Source: Metabacillus litoralis (GTDB lineage: Bacteria > Bacillota > Bacilli > Bacillales > Bacillaceae). From it: a DNA stretch of 64,000 nt. Below, one piece after another: positions 36,823 to 47,365 of the stretch; position 1 is the stretch's first letter; every line of letters starts with the position of its first letter. Made by a program: the position numbers and the translations under genes. The stretch covers positions 1-64,000 of the forward strand of contig NZ_VOQF01000013.1 of the NCBI RefSeq assembly GCF_007994985.1, given 5' to 3'. The notes beneath the pieces are model-generated. The model saw nothing but the letters and a program-made list of their open reading frames with translations. It made no database searches and was not told the origin of the DNA.

Positions 36823-38191
36823 GGGCTTTTCGTTCCTGACAAGTGATGATCCACTTTTCAACCATATCGACACAAGAAGCAAAATGAAAATGAGTATAAC
36901 CCGCTACAAGGTAATCCTTTAGATAACCCTCTTGTTTCATACCACGCATTCCTTTTGTTTCGTAAGCATAATCAAAATCACTTTCAGAGTGAAACGTACT
37001 ATAATGAAATTCATGACCTCTTGCTTGCTGTTGATCGTTAAGTAGAAAATTATCTTTATTTCCTGTTATTTCACGATAACCTAATGCAGCAAGCTTTGAT
37101 TGCATTTTCACATTTCCAGGAATGATTCCGACCATATTATAAAGATGATCTTCTGTTGTAGAAATGGATTCTGTTAAATACATAAACCCACCACATTCAG
37201 CTAGTGTTGGTATGTTTTCATTAATTTTTTTCTTGATAGAAGAAAGCATTGTTGTATTTTCTGAAAGATCTTTCGCATACTCCTCTGGAAATCCCCCACC
37301 AAGATAAAGTCCGTCAATATCTTCTGGTAGATGCTTATCTGTTAATGGTGAAAAATAGACAAGCCTGGCACCATAAGATTCCAAGATTTCGAGATTTTCT
37401 GGATAATAAAAGTTGAATGCTGCATCCTTTGCAACGGCGATTTTTACTGTAGCTTCTTTTTTCTGACGGAAAATAGAATACCTGCTTTCTTCTGGAAGAT
37501 CTGGAGCAACTGCTAAAGCTAATAATTTATCAAGGTCAATCGTTTCAAGTACTAACTCACCTAATTTATCAAAAAAGGGATCTAGCTCTCCTCTTTCAAT
37601 AGAAGGGATTAGTCCTAGGTGACGTTCAGGTATTTCAATATCCAGCTCTCGTTTCATATAGCCTACAACGGGAATACCACATTCCTGCTCAATTGCTGTT
37701 TTGACAATTTTATAGTGACCTTCACTTCCTACTCGGTTTGCAATAACCCCAATAATATTAGGACCTTCTGCTAAAAGCTGAAATCCTTTCACAATGGCTG
37801 CAGCACTGCGCGCCATACTTGCGCAGTTTACAACAAGTAATACAGGGCTTTGTGTGATCATGCTAATATCTGCTGTACTACCTTCATTATTTTTTGGGTT
37901 TTTTCCATCAAAAAAGCCCATTACACCCTCGATAATTGAAAGATCTGCTCCTTTACTTCCATGAGAAAAAATATCAAGTACCGTTTCTTTAGGCAGCATC
38001 CAGCTATCTAAATTACGAGATGGTCTCTTTGTTACAGCAGTGTGATAGGAAGGATCAATATAGTCAGGTCCACATTTAAATCCTTGAACTGTTAAGCCTT
38101 TTTTCATAAAAGCTGACATTAACCCGATTGTTAGCGTTGTTTTACCAACACCACTTCCTGTACCAGCAATAACGAGTCGATTTTGAGACAA
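36815..38191 (-). CDS. cbiA: Cobyrinate a,c-diamide synthase CbiA
   Basis: 458 residues: GTGSGVGKTTLTIGL (P-loop) near the N-terminus, AECGGFMYL with the glutaminase nucleophile near residue 334 and GYTHFHFAS near the end. It amidates the a and c carboxyls of cobyrinate before adenosylation. It is part of the operon, 15 bases after cbiG and overlapping cbiP. Confidence 0.94.
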   Translation of the reverse strand: MSQNRLVIAGTGSGVGKTTLTIGLMSAFMKKGLTVQGFKCGPDYIDPSYHTAVTKRPSRNLDSWMLPKETVLDIFSHGSKGADLSIIEGVMGFFDGKNPKNNEGSTADISMITQSPVLLVVNCASMARSAAAIVKGFQLLAEGPNIIGVIANRVGSEGHYKIVKTAIEQECGIPVVGYMKRELDIEIPERHLGLIPSIERGELDPFFDKLGELVLETIDLDKLLALAVAPDLPEESRYSIFRQKKEATVKIAVAKDAAFNFYYPENLEILESYGARLVYFSPLTDKHLPEDIDGLYLGGGFPEEYAKDLSENTTMLSSIKKKINENIPTLAECGGFMYLTESISTTEDHLYNMVGIIPGNVKMQSKLAALGYREITGNKDNFLLNDQQQARGHEFHYSTFHSESDFDYAYETKGMRGMKQEGYLKDYLVAGYTHFHFASCVDMVEKWIITCQERKAHV

Positions 38192-38206
38192 ATGAATTCC
38201 TCCTTT

Positions 38207-39331
38207 CTAATGAGAAATAAGTGCGACTGACAATGTCACATTTCCTGATTTTTTCTTCGTGATGACTAAAGAATCAGCACCACTATAAAGGCGTGCTGCA
38301 GGTTCACTTACAGCATAAGCACCAGTATATTTGAAAACGGTGTCTGACGGAGTTTCGATGTTAACTGAATTTAACTGTTCTGGTGTGTAATATGTAAAAT
38401 CCCATTGATATTTTTTCGCTAAAGCTACTAATCCTTCTTCGTCTTTTTTTAGATCAATAGAACAAATGGCTTTAACGCTTTTGATTGAAAATTTAAGTTC
38501 CTCTAAGGTTTTCTGTATCACTTGTTCAATCTCATCTAAAGAAGTTCCGCGATTACAGCCGATTCCTAGAGCGATAACTTTAGGACGATACAGGACACCG
38601 TTATGTAAAAGCTGTTGTTCTTCATTTGATAATAGACGATGTGTTACAAGGAGAGCCGCTTTTGGTTTTGCATGTATCGCTTCTTCCATCGTTTCATAAA
38701 CTGTTAAATGAGAAGGAAGTGGTTTGTTATAATTCCACCAGTTTCTTTCGCCGGATTCTTGGACAATTGCTACAGGTTCCTCGTTGACTACAGACGCGCT
38801 AACAGGTGTTAACTTTTCAGCACTATCCCACACCCAACCAAATTTACGACCAAATAAATCAACAGGTATCGTTTTTTGAACATCTGAAGCTGTTGTGATT
38901 ACAGGTGTTGCATTAAGATGATCAGCAAGCTCTTTTGTTAATTCATTTGCACCACCAAGATGACCAGATAAAACACTAATCACATGGTTACCTTTATCAT
39001 CAATTACAACAACTGCTGGATCTGTTTTTTTATCTTTTAACAAAGGAGCAATCATCCGAACAACGGCTCCAAGTGAGATAATCATGACAATGCCTTTATA
39101 AGATTGAAATAGTGAAGGCAAAAGCATACGTACATTTCCTTCGAAAAGAGTAATATTGCGCTCAGTTTCGTCACCACGTTCAAATTTAGTCATATAAAAC
39201 AAATCAGTTTGTGGAAAAGTTGAATGTAAGTTGCGAGCAAGCTCAACACCATGCTTTGTAATCGCGACAACTGCGTAGCTTCCAGTTGGTTGTAAAGAAA
39301 ACTGTTTTCCTTCGGCTAAAACAAGTGTCAT
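38207..39331 (-). CDS. cbiG: Cobalt-precorrin-5A hydrolase CbiG
   Basis: 374 residues with the three CbiG parts: the N-terminal YAVVAITKHGVELARNL, the central GNHVISVLSGHLGGANELT, and the C-terminal ALGIGCNRGTSLDEIEQVI (CobE-like). It opens the delta-lactone and removes acetaldehyde, the early-cobalt route's ring-contraction step. ATG is coupled to the preceding cbiF by 4-bp overlap. Confidence 0.93.
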   Translation of the reverse strand: MTLVLAEGKQFSLQPTGSYAVVAITKHGVELARNLHSTFPQTDLFYMTKFERGDETERNITLFEGNVRMLLPSLFQSYKGIVMIISLGAVVRMIAPLLKDKKTDPAVVVIDDKGNHVISVLSGHLGGANELTKELADHLNATPVITTASDVQKTIPVDLFGRKFGWVWDSAEKLTPVSASVVNEEPVAIVQESGERNWWNYNKPLPSHLTVYETMEEAIHAKPKAALLVTHRLLSNEEQQLLHNGVLYRPKVIALGIGCNRGTSLDEIEQVIQKTLEELKFSIKSVKAICSIDLKKDEEGLVALAKKYQWDFTYYTPEQLNSVNIETPSDTVFKYTGAYAVSEPAARLYSGADSLVITKKKSGNVTLSVALISH

Positions 39332-40101
39332 GATTTCACTCCTTTTCGAAAGCCGTGTGTAAACTCTTTATCATAAAGCTTAGATCGAAAATCCTTTTCA
39401 TGAATGTCCTTGTCCAATGCCCAACCAGCTAAGATCATCGCTTGTTTACGAATACCATTCACACGCATATCTTCATCAAGATTTTCTAATGTTGAGCGAA
39501 CAATCTTTTGGTCTGGCCATGTTGCTTTATAGACAACACCTACAGGAGTATCCTTGCTCCAGCCAGCATCAAGAAATTCTTTTACTATTTTTTTTGTAAG
39601 TGTTGCACTTAAAAATAGAGCAACAGTACAATGATGCTTTGCAAGATCTCTTAGCTTTTCTTTATCAGGTACAGGTGTACGACCTTCAGCACGAGTTAAA
39701 ATTACGGTTTGTGTTAAATCTGGAATCGTAAGTTCAGCACCTAAAGCAGCGGCCGAAGCAAAAACAGAGCTAACACCTGGAATAATCTCTACTGTTACAT
39801 CTTGTTTATTCAAAATAGAGATTTGCTCCATTATCGCTCCGTAAACAGCTGGATCTCCAGTATGAACACGTACAACTTTTTTTCCAGATGTAACACGATC
39901 AACCATAAGCTCGACCATTTCTTCTAAATGCATACCAGCTGTTTTAATGATTTCAGCTTCTGGCTTTGCTTTAGCTATTAACTCAGCACTTACTAATGAA
40001 TCTGCATATAACACAACATCGGCTTGCTGTAATAAAGTTAAGCCTTTTACTGTGATTAAATCTGGATCTCCAGGACCAGCACCTATAATTGTGATTTTCA
40101 T
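39328..40101 (-). CDS. cbiF: Cobalt-precorrin-4 C11-methyltransferase CbiF
   Basis: 257 residues, tetrapyrrole methylase fold: IIGAGPGDPDLITVKG, VRVHTGDPAVYGAIMEQ and PGVSSVFASAAALGAELTIP. This last segment distinguishes CbiF/CobM from other methylases. It adds the C-11 methyl using SAM. It overlaps cbiL by one base and cbiG by four. Confidence 0.94.
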   Translation of the reverse strand: MKITIIGAGPGDPDLITVKGLTLLQQADVVLYADSLVSAELIAKAKPEAEIIKTAGMHLEEMVELMVDRVTSGKKVVRVHTGDPAVYGAIMEQISILNKQDVTVEIIPGVSSVFASAAALGAELTIPDLTQTVILTRAEGRTPVPDKEKLRDLAKHHCTVALFLSATLTKKIVKEFLDAGWSKDTPVGVVYKATWPDQKIVRSTLENLDEDMRVNGIRKQAMILAGWALDKDIHEKDFRSKLYDKEFTHGFRKGVKS

Positions 40102-40802
40102 TATTTTCTCACCACCATTAATGTTAAATATTCTAATTCGACACGATCTAGCTCATGAATATCCCAGATGATTTCTTCATCTGAAGTCACTTTTGTTACT
40201 ACCGACGCTTTATCAAGTAAATCTAAATCTCGAAGAACGTGAAGTATTAAATCAATCACCTTTGCTACTTTGATAAAAATAACACAATCATGATCTACTA
40301 AGGCCTTTTTCATAGCTTCATAATCATCTTGTGCAGGAATAATCGCAACATGATCATCACCCTCAGCTAGAGCAATTCCTAGTCTTGATGCAGCTCCATT
40401 TATTGAAGAAATCCCAGGTACAGTTTGGATAGTCACTTCAGGATAACGTTCCTTCATTAAATTCATCATATGAATAAATGTGCTATATAAAAGAGGATCT
40501 CCCTCTGTTACAAACGCAACATCTTTCCCAAGCTTTAATTTTTCCCACACTAGCTCAACAGTTTGTGACCACTCTCGTTCCAAAATATCAGGATCTTTTG
40601 TCATTGGAAAAACAAGTCCAAGCATTTCCTTTTCACCTGGTGTGATATACACATCAATAATTCGATGGGCATAGCTTTTACTACCTTTTCTTTTCTTTGG
40701 GTAGGCAATAACAGGTGATTCCTTTAGTTTACGAAAAGCCTTCACCGTAAGAAGTTCAGGATCCCCTGGTCCAACCCCTAATCCGTATAAAGTTCCAATC
40801 AT
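40101..40802 (-). CDS. cbiL: Cobalt-factor II C20-methyltransferase CbiL
   Basis: 233 residues: [39 protein letters not shown] and [21 protein letters not shown] are CbiL/CobI signatures. It methylates C-20 of cobalt-factor II, the step after cobalt insertion by CbiX. Overlaps the cbiET fusion by 4 bp. Confidence 0.94.
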   Translation of the reverse strand: MIGTLYGLGVGPGDPELLTVKAFRKLKESPVIAYPKKRKGSKSYAHRIIDVYITPGEKEMLGLVFPMTKDPDILEREWSQTVELVWEKLKLGKDVAFVTEGDPLLYSTFIHMMNLMKERYPEVTIQTVPGISSINGAASRLGIALAEGDDHVAIIPAQDDYEAMKKALVDHDCVIFIKVAKVIDLILHVLRDLDLLDKASVVTKVTSDEEIIWDIHELDRVELEYLTLMVVRK

Positions 40803-42022
40803 GTTCTTTCTCCTTTCGGATGCTTTGCTGTAATGATATAAATCGGATTTAATGCGTCAAATCTTGTTAAGTTTAATATTGGCTTACTTCTAGAAACTTG
40901 AGCTAAAGTAATTGTTGTTTCAAGACCATTCTCTTTAAATAGTTCAACAGCTTGTGCAAGATTTTCAATTGTCACAGCGTTTAGTACTATTCGTCCGTTT
41001 TCATTTAACCGATGACAACAAACAGATAAGATATCTGCCATACTACCTGCCGTACCACCAATAAATATTGCATCTGGATTTGGAAATTCATCTAATCGTT
41101 CAGGTGCTTTTCCTTGAACAATTGTAAAATCGGTTCGGAATTTCACCATATTTGCGCGACAGTTTTCAAGGTCATGATCATTTTTTTCAATCGCAAATAC
41201 TTGTCCTTCCTTCGCTATTAAGCAAGCTTCAATTGCTACAGAGCCTGTGCACGTTCCAATATCCCATACAACGCTATTTTCCTTTAGCTTTAATTCACTA
41301 AGACTAAGGGTGCGAATTTCTTTTTTGGTTAATAAGCCTTTTTCAGGTTTTCTTTGGTGAAATTCTTCATCATCTATTCCAAAAGAGTAGGTGATTGGCT
41401 GTGAAGTTTGTTTTAAAATCACAACATTAAGCGGAGAAAACTCAGCGTTCTCCAATTCTTCTAACTCAAAATATTGACATCTTTCGTTTTCCCCACCGAG
41501 ATTCTCTGCTACAAATGCTCTGTACTCATTTATCTGAAATGAGCGTAAATAACGAGCAATCTTAGCTGGTGTGTTTTCTGCATCTGTCAAAATTGCAATC
41601 TTTTTTTTATCATTTATTTTTTGCGCAAGACCCTTCATGCAACGACCATGAACACTAACAACATATGCGTCTTGCCAGCTTTCATTCATTTTTGCAAAGG
41701 CCTGCTGAATGGAGCTTATGTAAGGGTAAATTTCAACATCGAGCTTTGTGGCTAAATATCGTCCAATGCCATAAAATAATGGATCACCAGAAGCTAAAAC
41801 TACAATTACTTTGTTACTTTCTTGATGCTGTTGAAGTGATGTGACAAGTGTAGATAGAGCTCCTTTGATCACAATTTTATCTCCATCATAGTCCGGGAAA
41901 AATGCTAATTGCCTTTCTCCACCAACTAAGATTTCGCTATCAGAAATCCATGATTCATAGATTGGTAGAAGACTGTGTTTTCCATCATCACCAATGCCAA
42001 TTACTTTAATGTTAGTTGTCAT
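40799..42022 (-). CDS. cbiET: CbiE-CbiT fusion, cobalt-precorrin-7/6B methyltransferase
   Basis: 407 residues. The N-terminal CbiE part (to about 205; [36 protein letters not shown]) methylates C-5. The C-terminal CbiT part (about 215-400; [20 protein letters not shown] loop, [11 protein letters not shown]) methylates C-15 and decarboxylates. B. megaterium and Pseudomonas-type CobL have the same fusion. ATG at 42022 follows AGGAAAAG and overlaps cbiD by 11 bp. Confidence 0.93.
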   Translation of the reverse strand: MTTNIKVIGIGDDGKHSLLPIYESWISDSEILVGGERQLAFFPDYDGDKIVIKGALSTLVTSLQQHQESNKVIVVLASGDPLFYGIGRYLATKLDVEIYPYISSIQQAFAKMNESWQDAYVVSVHGRCMKGLAQKINDKKKIAILTDAENTPAKIARYLRSFQINEYRAFVAENLGGENERCQYFELEELENAEFSPLNVVILKQTSQPITYSFGIDDEEFHQRKPEKGLLTKKEIRTLSLSELKLKENSVVWDIGTCTGSVAIEACLIAKEGQVFAIEKNDHDLENCRANMVKFRTDFTIVQGKAPERLDEFPNPDAIFIGGTAGSMADILSVCCHRLNENGRIVLNAVTIENLAQAVELFKENGLETTITLAQVSRSKPILNLTRFDALNPIYIITAKHPKGERT

Positions 42023-43124
42023 CTTTTCCTGCCTTTCCAAGCAACAAGCCTTTCATTGTATACAGACTTGTTTCTATTGATAGTCCACCTTTTATTTCCT
42101 TTAAGCCTGATTCACAGCAATATGTACATAATTGTGTGAAAAAAGAGTGATAGCCATGTTCATAAAGGATGTCACCAACTTGAGAGGCTGTGTTGGCTTG
42201 TTTTATCTGTTCAAGGAGCTGCTCATCAGTCACACCAATTTCCTTGGCAACTTCAGCTAAAAAGCCAAAGTCAACAGGTGCACTTTTTGAATGAACCATC
42301 ATAACTCCTTGAGCAACCTTTGAAAATTTCCCCATCATTCCGACTAATGAAACCCTTTTGATTCCTTGACGTTTGCATTGCTTTAATGTAAAACCTACAA
42401 AATCTCCCATTTCAATAAATGCTTCCTCTGGGAGCTCAGGGTATTGCTGCATGGCGTATTTTTCACTTCGTCCACCAGTGGTAATCACCACATGCTCACA
42501 ATTACTAGCTCTTGCTACACTTATTGCTTGTACAATACTTGCCATATAAGCAGAGCTAGAAAAAGGAATAACAGTACCTCGTGTACCTAAGATCGATATC
42601 CCACCGATAATACCAAGTCGTTTATTAAGCGTCTTTTCAGCCATTTTTTCTCCGTCTGGTACAGAAATAACGATCGAAATCCCTTTTGTTACACCATATT
42701 CAGCAAGAACACTTTCAGCTGTTTCAAGGATCATTTTTCGTGGAACAGGGTTGATCGCCGCTTCACCGACAGGAACTGGTAGACCTTCTTTGGTCACACG
42801 ACCAACACCAATTCCACCATCAAGTGTGATACAGGTTTCTTTTTGCCAAGAAACAGTTGCTTTAATAAGTGCACCATGTGTAGCATCAGGATCATCACCA
42901 GCATCTTTTATTGTGCCAGCTTCAGCAGCTGTATGCTCAACCACACAGCTTTCCATCTCAAAGGTGACAAATTTTCCAACAGGCAAATAAATCGTTGCTT
43001 CAAACTGAGGTTCACCTGTAATTAAGGCAATTAGAGCGGCTTTTGTCGTCGCTGTCGCACAGGCTCCTGTTGTATAGCCTGTACGCATTTCTTTTTTATC
43101 CTTCTTTTTCGTTTTTTCTTCCAT
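42012..43124 (-). CDS. cbiD: Cobalt-precorrin-5B C1-methyltransferase CbiD
   Basis: 370 residues. [18 protein letters not shown] near the N-terminus and [13 protein letters not shown]-like and GGRSEKYAM segments are typical of CbiD, which methylates C-1 with SAM in the early-cobalt route. Its presence with CbiG and CbiX shows that this cluster uses the oxygen-independent pathway. It starts three bases after cbiC. Confidence 0.94.
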   Translation of the reverse strand: MEEKTKKKDKKEMRTGYTTGACATATTKAALIALITGEPQFEATIYLPVGKFVTFEMESCVVEHTAAEAGTIKDAGDDPDATHGALIKATVSWQKETCITLDGGIGVGRVTKEGLPVPVGEAAINPVPRKMILETAESVLAEYGVTKGISIVISVPDGEKMAEKTLNKRLGIIGGISILGTRGTVIPFSSSAYMASIVQAISVARASNCEHVVITTGGRSEKYAMQQYPELPEEAFIEMGDFVGFTLKQCKRQGIKRVSLVGMMGKFSKVAQGVMMVHSKSAPVDFGFLAEVAKEIGVTDEQLLEQIKQANTASQVGDILYEHGYHSFFTQLCTYCCESGLKEIKGGLSIETSLYTMKGLLLGKAGKDDN

Positions 43125-43127
43125 TTT

Positions 43128-43775
43128 TTATTCCTTTTCAGCTAAAAGAGAGATTGCATTTAATGCTGCAACCGTAACAGTACTACCACCTTTTCTGCCC
43201 ACATTTGTAATAAATGGAATATCTAGTTTTGCTAATTCTTCCTTTGATTCTGGTGCTGAAACAAAGCCAACTGGTAGTCCAATAACTAGACTAGGCTTAG
43301 CTATTCCTGCTTTAACAAGGCGAATAAGCTCTAATAAAGCAGTCGGAGCATTTCCAATCGCGAAAATTCCTCCATCAAACTGTTGAATGGCTTTTCTTAC
43401 TGAGATAATGGCTCGAGTGGTGTTTAAGCTTTTAGCTTCCTTCATCACATCAGGATCAGAAATATACACATTTACACTACCGCCATGCTTTTCAATACGA
43501 GCTTTGCTTACTCCAGCTAAAATCATTTGTACATCAGCATACACTTGTTCTCCGTTACGTATCGCATCAATTCCAGCTTGAATGGCTTTTTCATGGATAA
43601 TCATACTATGACCTAATTCAAAATCAGCTGATGCGTGAACAACACGTTGAACAACTTTGTATTGTTCCTCTGTAAAGGAATGTTCACCAAATTCAGAGTC
43701 AATCATCTCAAAGCTCATTCCTTCGATTTCTTGAGGTTGAACTGTTAAAGGTTTAAAATCTGTCAGAAAGTCCAT
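43128..43775 (-). CDS. cbiC: Cobalt-precorrin-8 methylmutase CbiC
   Basis: 215 residues; VVQRVVHASADFELGHSMII holds the catalytic histidine, and GNAPTALLELIRLV and PVGFVSAPESKEEL are family signatures. It moves the methyl from C-11 to C-12, giving cobyrinate. It lies between cbiJ and cbiD with gaps of a few bases. Confidence 0.94.
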   Translation of the reverse strand: MDFLTDFKPLTVQPQEIEGMSFEMIDSEFGEHSFTEEQYKVVQRVVHASADFELGHSMIIHEKAIQAGIDAIRNGEQVYADVQMILAGVSKARIEKHGGSVNVYISDPDVMKEAKSLNTTRAIISVRKAIQQFDGGIFAIGNAPTALLELIRLVKAGIAKPSLVIGLPVGFVSAPESKEELAKLDIPFITNVGRKGGSTVTVAALNAISLLAEKE

Positions 43776-43787
43776 TTTATTTTCCTC

Positions 43788-44567
43788 CTAATTAGGTAGT
43801 GGTTTTGGTAGTAGTTCATCGATTTTATGTAAAACATCTGAAAACGTTGAAAAAGATTGTCCATAATCTACTTTCGGTCGTTTAATCATAATGACTTTAA
43901 TTCCTAACTCAATTGCTGCATCAAGCTTCTCATCAACAGAGCCTGCTTTTCCGCTTTCTTTCGTAATCATTGTTGTTACACCAAATTGTTTATAAAGAGC
44001 GGTATTAAAGTCCTTAGTAAAAGGCCCTTGAATCGCTACAATATCTTTTTGGGGGAAACCTAATTCCGCGCATTTTTCCATATTATCTTTTCGTGGTAAC
44101 ATTCTTGCAATCACACGTGTGTTGTCAAGTGGAAGTAGCTTTTCTGTGAAAACCTGTAATGTTTTACTTCCAGTTGTTAACATAATGACACCTTGTTTTT
44201 CGGCTGCTTTTTCAGCTGCATCCGCATAGCTATCAACAAGTGTAATTAAAGGATGAAGAAAATCCTGTGATTCTCTTTCATAGCGAATATACGGAACATT
44301 GGCATCATGTGCACCCTTTCTTGCTTGAATACTTGCTTCCTCTGCAAAAGGATGAGATGCATCAACAACTAATGTGAATTCTTGCTGAGTAATAATTCTA
44401 GTAAAATCTTCACTTGTAAGTCTTCCAACGATCACTTTCAGTCCTACTTTTTCCATTTCACTTCCTGCGTTTTCAGTCACAACTGTTGTGACAATATTGT
44501 ATCCTACGCTTTGTATTTGAAGTGCTAGCTCTCTTGCATCACTAGTTCCGGCCAAAAACAAAATCAT
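43788..44567 (-). CDS. cbiJ: Cobalt-precorrin-6A reductase CbiJ
   Basis: 259 residues; LFLAGTSDARELALQIQ at the start, VVDASHPFAEEASIQA, TTGSKTLQVF and AIQGPFTKDFNTALYKQF are CbiJ/CobK signatures. It reduces cobalt-precorrin-6A with a nicotinamide cofactor. Overlaps cbiX by 4 bp. Confidence 0.93.
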   Translation of the reverse strand: MILFLAGTSDARELALQIQSVGYNIVTTVVTENAGSEMEKVGLKVIVGRLTSEDFTRIITQQEFTLVVDASHPFAEEASIQARKGAHDANVPYIRYERESQDFLHPLITLVDSYADAAEKAAEKQGVIMLTTGSKTLQVFTEKLLPLDNTRVIARMLPRKDNMEKCAELGFPQKDIVAIQGPFTKDFNTALYKQFGVTTMITKESGKAGSVDEKLDAAIELGIKVIMIKRPKVDYGQSFSTFSDVLHKIDELLPKPLPN

Positions 44568-45481
44568 ATTTTTTGAACCTCATGATGATGTTCATGTTTG
44601 TGATCATGGTTATGATGATCGTGTTCGTGTTCGTGATGATGGTCGTGGTCATGATCATGGTGGTGATGGTGATCAATATGCTGCATGGCATCAATTCGAT
44701 AAACACATGTATCACAATTCATTTTCACTTCACCTTGCAGTGCTTCTTGTATTCGATCAGAAATAATCTTCTTTAAACGATCGTGAAAACCGAAATAACC
44801 CGCTAGCTTAAACTCAACTTCTGGATAGCTTTGCTGAAATTCTTCGATTAAAGTTTCTAGTCGTTTAATTAATACACCTGTAAACAAGAAATAAGGAAGA
44901 ATCACGATTTTCTTTGCTCCTAATTTTACACAGCGATCAACACCCTCTTTTATAAGTGGATCTGTTACACCCATAAAAGCAGGCTCTACAAATTTATAGG
45001 AAAGCTTTTCCCATAATAATCTAGTAATCTTGTATAAATCACTATTTGCATCAGGATCACTTCCACCACGACCTAATAAAATCACAGCTGTGTCTGGGTC
45101 ATGTTCATTAATCGTTTCGCCAACTTCTTCTAAACGACTTTTGCAAATTTCTAAAGTTTCTTCATGAATACCGAATGGTCTACCATATGTAAAGCTAACA
45201 TGTGGGTATTTTTCCTTTGCTTCATCGATTGCCGCTGGAATATGAATCTTGGAATGTCCTGCTGCTAAAAGCATAAGAGGAATCACGAAAATACTTGTTG
45301 CTCCCTTTTCAACACACATTTGAATTCCTTGGTTAATTGTGGGTCTTTCAAATTCTAAAAAGCATGTTTCAATCAGTAATTCGCTATCAAGATAAGGTAC
45401 TAGTTCTTCAATTGTTTGGCGCACTTGCTCATTTCCTTGGGGATCACGACTACCATGGCCAACTAGTAATACAGCTTTCAT
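44564..45481 (-). CDS. cbiX: Sirohydrochlorin cobaltochelatase CbiX, long form
   Basis: 305 residues. Two chelatase halves are present (LVGHGSRDPQGNEQ and VILLGRGGSDPDANSD), then a CxxC element (MNCDTCVYRIDAM) and a long His/Asp/Glu-rich tail (about 30 residues). In B. megaterium long CbiX the CxxC carries a [4Fe-4S] cluster; the tail probably stores or delivers cobalt. It inserts Co2+ into sirohydrochlorin. ATG at 45481 has GGAG at eight bases. A mobile repeat sits 12 bases upstream of its binding site. Confidence 0.93.
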   Translation of the reverse strand: MKAVLLVGHGSRDPQGNEQVRQTIEELVPYLDSELLIETCFLEFERPTINQGIQMCVEKGATSIFVIPLMLLAAGHSKIHIPAAIDEAKEKYPHVSFTYGRPFGIHEETLEICKSRLEEVGETINEHDPDTAVILLGRGGSDPDANSDLYKITRLLWEKLSYKFVEPAFMGVTDPLIKEGVDRCVKLGAKKIVILPYFLFTGVLIKRLETLIEEFQQSYPEVEFKLAGYFGFHDRLKKIISDRIQEALQGEVKMNCDTCVYRIDAMQHIDHHHHHDHDHDHHHEHEHDHHNHDHKHEHHHEVQKI

Positions 45482-45505
45482 TTTCATCTCTCCGATCTTT
45501 TTTTA

Positions 45506-45667
45506 GGCTGTTTTCGTAAACTTTTTAGTGTTTTGAATCCTATTGGAAACAACTCTGTATAAAGTCTATTGGCATCCTTTGTTCTACAAATTGTAATTTT
45601 TATGCGATGAAACACTTGTTACAACAGTTAAAGATGTCAATTAGCAACAATCTTTCAGAAAAGAGCT
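45506..45667 (+). mobile_element. MITE-like element, copy C, inside the cbi operon
   Basis: 162-bp non-coding copy: left end GGCTGTTTTCGTAAACTTT, right end AGCAACAATCTTTCAGAAAA then GAGCT. Sequence flanking it is a T-rich imperfect 8-bp duplication (TTTTTTTA left, CTTTTTAA right), the right copy containing the cbiH stop codon. The element therefore sits exactly between cbiH and cbiX and must be transcribed through. Its inverted ends could fold into a long mRNA hairpin. Confidence 0.8.
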
Positions 45668-45671
45668 CTTT

Positions 45672-47312
45672 TTAATCTCCACATGGAGCTGGTTCTATTT
45701 CGATCTTTGGTGTCATGTCTTTATATTGGAAGTTTTGAATTTTACCAACACGTTTGAAATATTTAAAAAAACGTTCATTTGGATGTCCTTTTTCTTTGTA
45801 CTCTAATACGATATTTTCAATCAATTCAACAATGTCATCAGGCTCAATTCCTTCTGCAACAGGCTGCCCAGCGTGAGCGGTTCTACCTACAGTTTTTGCT
45901 CCTAAAAACAAATCGAATTTCCCTTTTCTAAAAACAATACCAATATCTTCATTAACAGCCCCAAAGCAAGCCATTCCACAACCATTAAAACCGAGCTTTA
46001 ATTCCTTTGGTAAATCAAGACCACTTAGTTTTTGATGGATTTTTTCAGCATGAGGTATGGAATCTTTTTTCTCACCTTCACAAAAGTCACAGGCTTTTAT
46101 TTGAAAAACATCACCAATTGGTTCTAAAATAAAGCCGACATCTGTTAATTTTTTTGTTACATCTTCTGGCTCAGCTGTTGGAACCTTTACATAAATTTGA
46201 TGATGTGGTGTATATTCCATTGATCCTTTTTTACCAACAACTTCTGCTAATGTAATAAGTTGTGTTGGTGTGAACTTTTTGTTTGCAATACCAGGACTAA
46301 CAGCAAATTCGAAGATAGATTCAACAGGATGATGAACAGCAGCAGGAGTGGTATCATAAGTCTGCTTCTTTTCAACTTTAGTAAGAGCTTCAATGGCTAA
46401 CTCTAAGGAAGAACCTGTTGCTGCTGTAGCTAGTCTTCTTTTTTCCTTAACTGCAACATTTGTTACTGAATCATTTTTCCCTTGATGAAGGGCCCATGGT
46501 TCGTTTTCATGGCGCAATCTTTCATGTGGTCTTAATCTCTGCTCTGTTGTATTTAACGTATATTTCCGTTGATATCCTCTTGGTGTGATAATTTTATTGT
46601 CATATAAGAACGTGGAAGAATTTCCAATGACGACTGTTGTTAACATCCCAATATCAAAATCAAGCATATGTTCAAGATCTGTAATTTCAACATGCTGACG
46701 ATCACGGTAAGCACTTTTTACAAGACCTACCGGTGTACTTGGTGAACGATATTTTAGTAAAATTCGTTGCGCCTCTTGAATTTGTCTTGTACGACGACCG
46801 CTTTTCGGATTATAGAAAGTAACAACAAAATCAGCTTGTGCTGCAGCTTCTATTCGTTTTTCAATTAAATTCCATGGTGTTAAATGATCACTTAAACTAA
46901 TTGTGCAGGCATCATGCATAACAGGAGCACCAAGCAAAGATGCACAAGAATTGATCGCAGATATTCCTGGAATTACCTCTACTGAAACACCTGTTGCTTC
47001 TTTCCAGCCCTTTTCTATAAGTACCTCGTAAACAAGACCTGCCATCCCATAAACTCCAGCATCACCACTAGAGATCACCGCTACTGTTTTCCCTTCTTCT
47101 GCGTAACGAACAGCTGCTTGGGCACGACTTACTTCCTCAGACATACCTGTACTAATGATTTTTTGATTTGTGAGGTAATCTTTAATCAAATCAACATATG
47201 TTTTATAGCCGATAATATAATCGCTTTCTTTAATTGCTTCCATTGCTCGATTTGTCATATGTTCAAAGCTTCCTGGACCAAAGCCAATGACAAGTAACTT
47301 TCCTCGCAACAT
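45672..47312 (-). CDS. cbiH: Precorrin-3B C17-methyltransferase CbiH60 with Fe-S domain
   Basis: 546 residues, about twice a normal CbiH. Residues 1-about 245 are the methylase (IGFGPGSFEHMTNRA, ISSGDAGVYGMAG, GISAINSCASLLGAPVMHD). The C-terminal half resembles a nitrite/sulfite reductase ferredoxin-like half domain, with cysteines CDFC and NGCGMACFGA. This is the CbiH60 design described for B. megaterium, where the [4Fe-4S] centre is needed for ring contraction. The linker (about 260-330) is variable. ATG at 47312 has AAAGG eight bases upstream. Confidence 0.94.
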   Translation of the reverse strand: MLRGKLLVIGFGPGSFEHMTNRAMEAIKESDYIIGYKTYVDLIKDYLTNQKIISTGMSEEVSRAQAAVRYAEEGKTVAVISSGDAGVYGMAGLVYEVLIEKGWKEATGVSVEVIPGISAINSCASLLGAPVMHDACTISLSDHLTPWNLIEKRIEAAAQADFVVTFYNPKSGRRTRQIQEAQRILLKYRSPSTPVGLVKSAYRDRQHVEITDLEHMLDFDIGMLTTVVIGNSSTFLYDNKIITPRGYQRKYTLNTTEQRLRPHERLRHENEPWALHQGKNDSVTNVAVKEKRRLATAATGSSLELAIEALTKVEKKQTYDTTPAAVHHPVESIFEFAVSPGIANKKFTPTQLITLAEVVGKKGSMEYTPHHQIYVKVPTAEPEDVTKKLTDVGFILEPIGDVFQIKACDFCEGEKKDSIPHAEKIHQKLSGLDLPKELKLGFNGCGMACFGAVNEDIGIVFRKGKFDLFLGAKTVGRTAHAGQPVAEGIEPDDIVELIENIVLEYKEKGHPNERFFKYFKRVGKIQNFQYKDMTPKIEIEPAPCGD

Positions 47313-47365
47313 ACGATCATCCTTTCATAGGTTACTAGCTTTTAATCACGTTTACGAAGTGTAAA

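Noticed and set aside
44573-44776. Methionine/valine-rich plus-strand frame
   Set aside because: It is the antisense of the CbiX His-rich codons (CAT read as ATG) and has no ribosome binding site.
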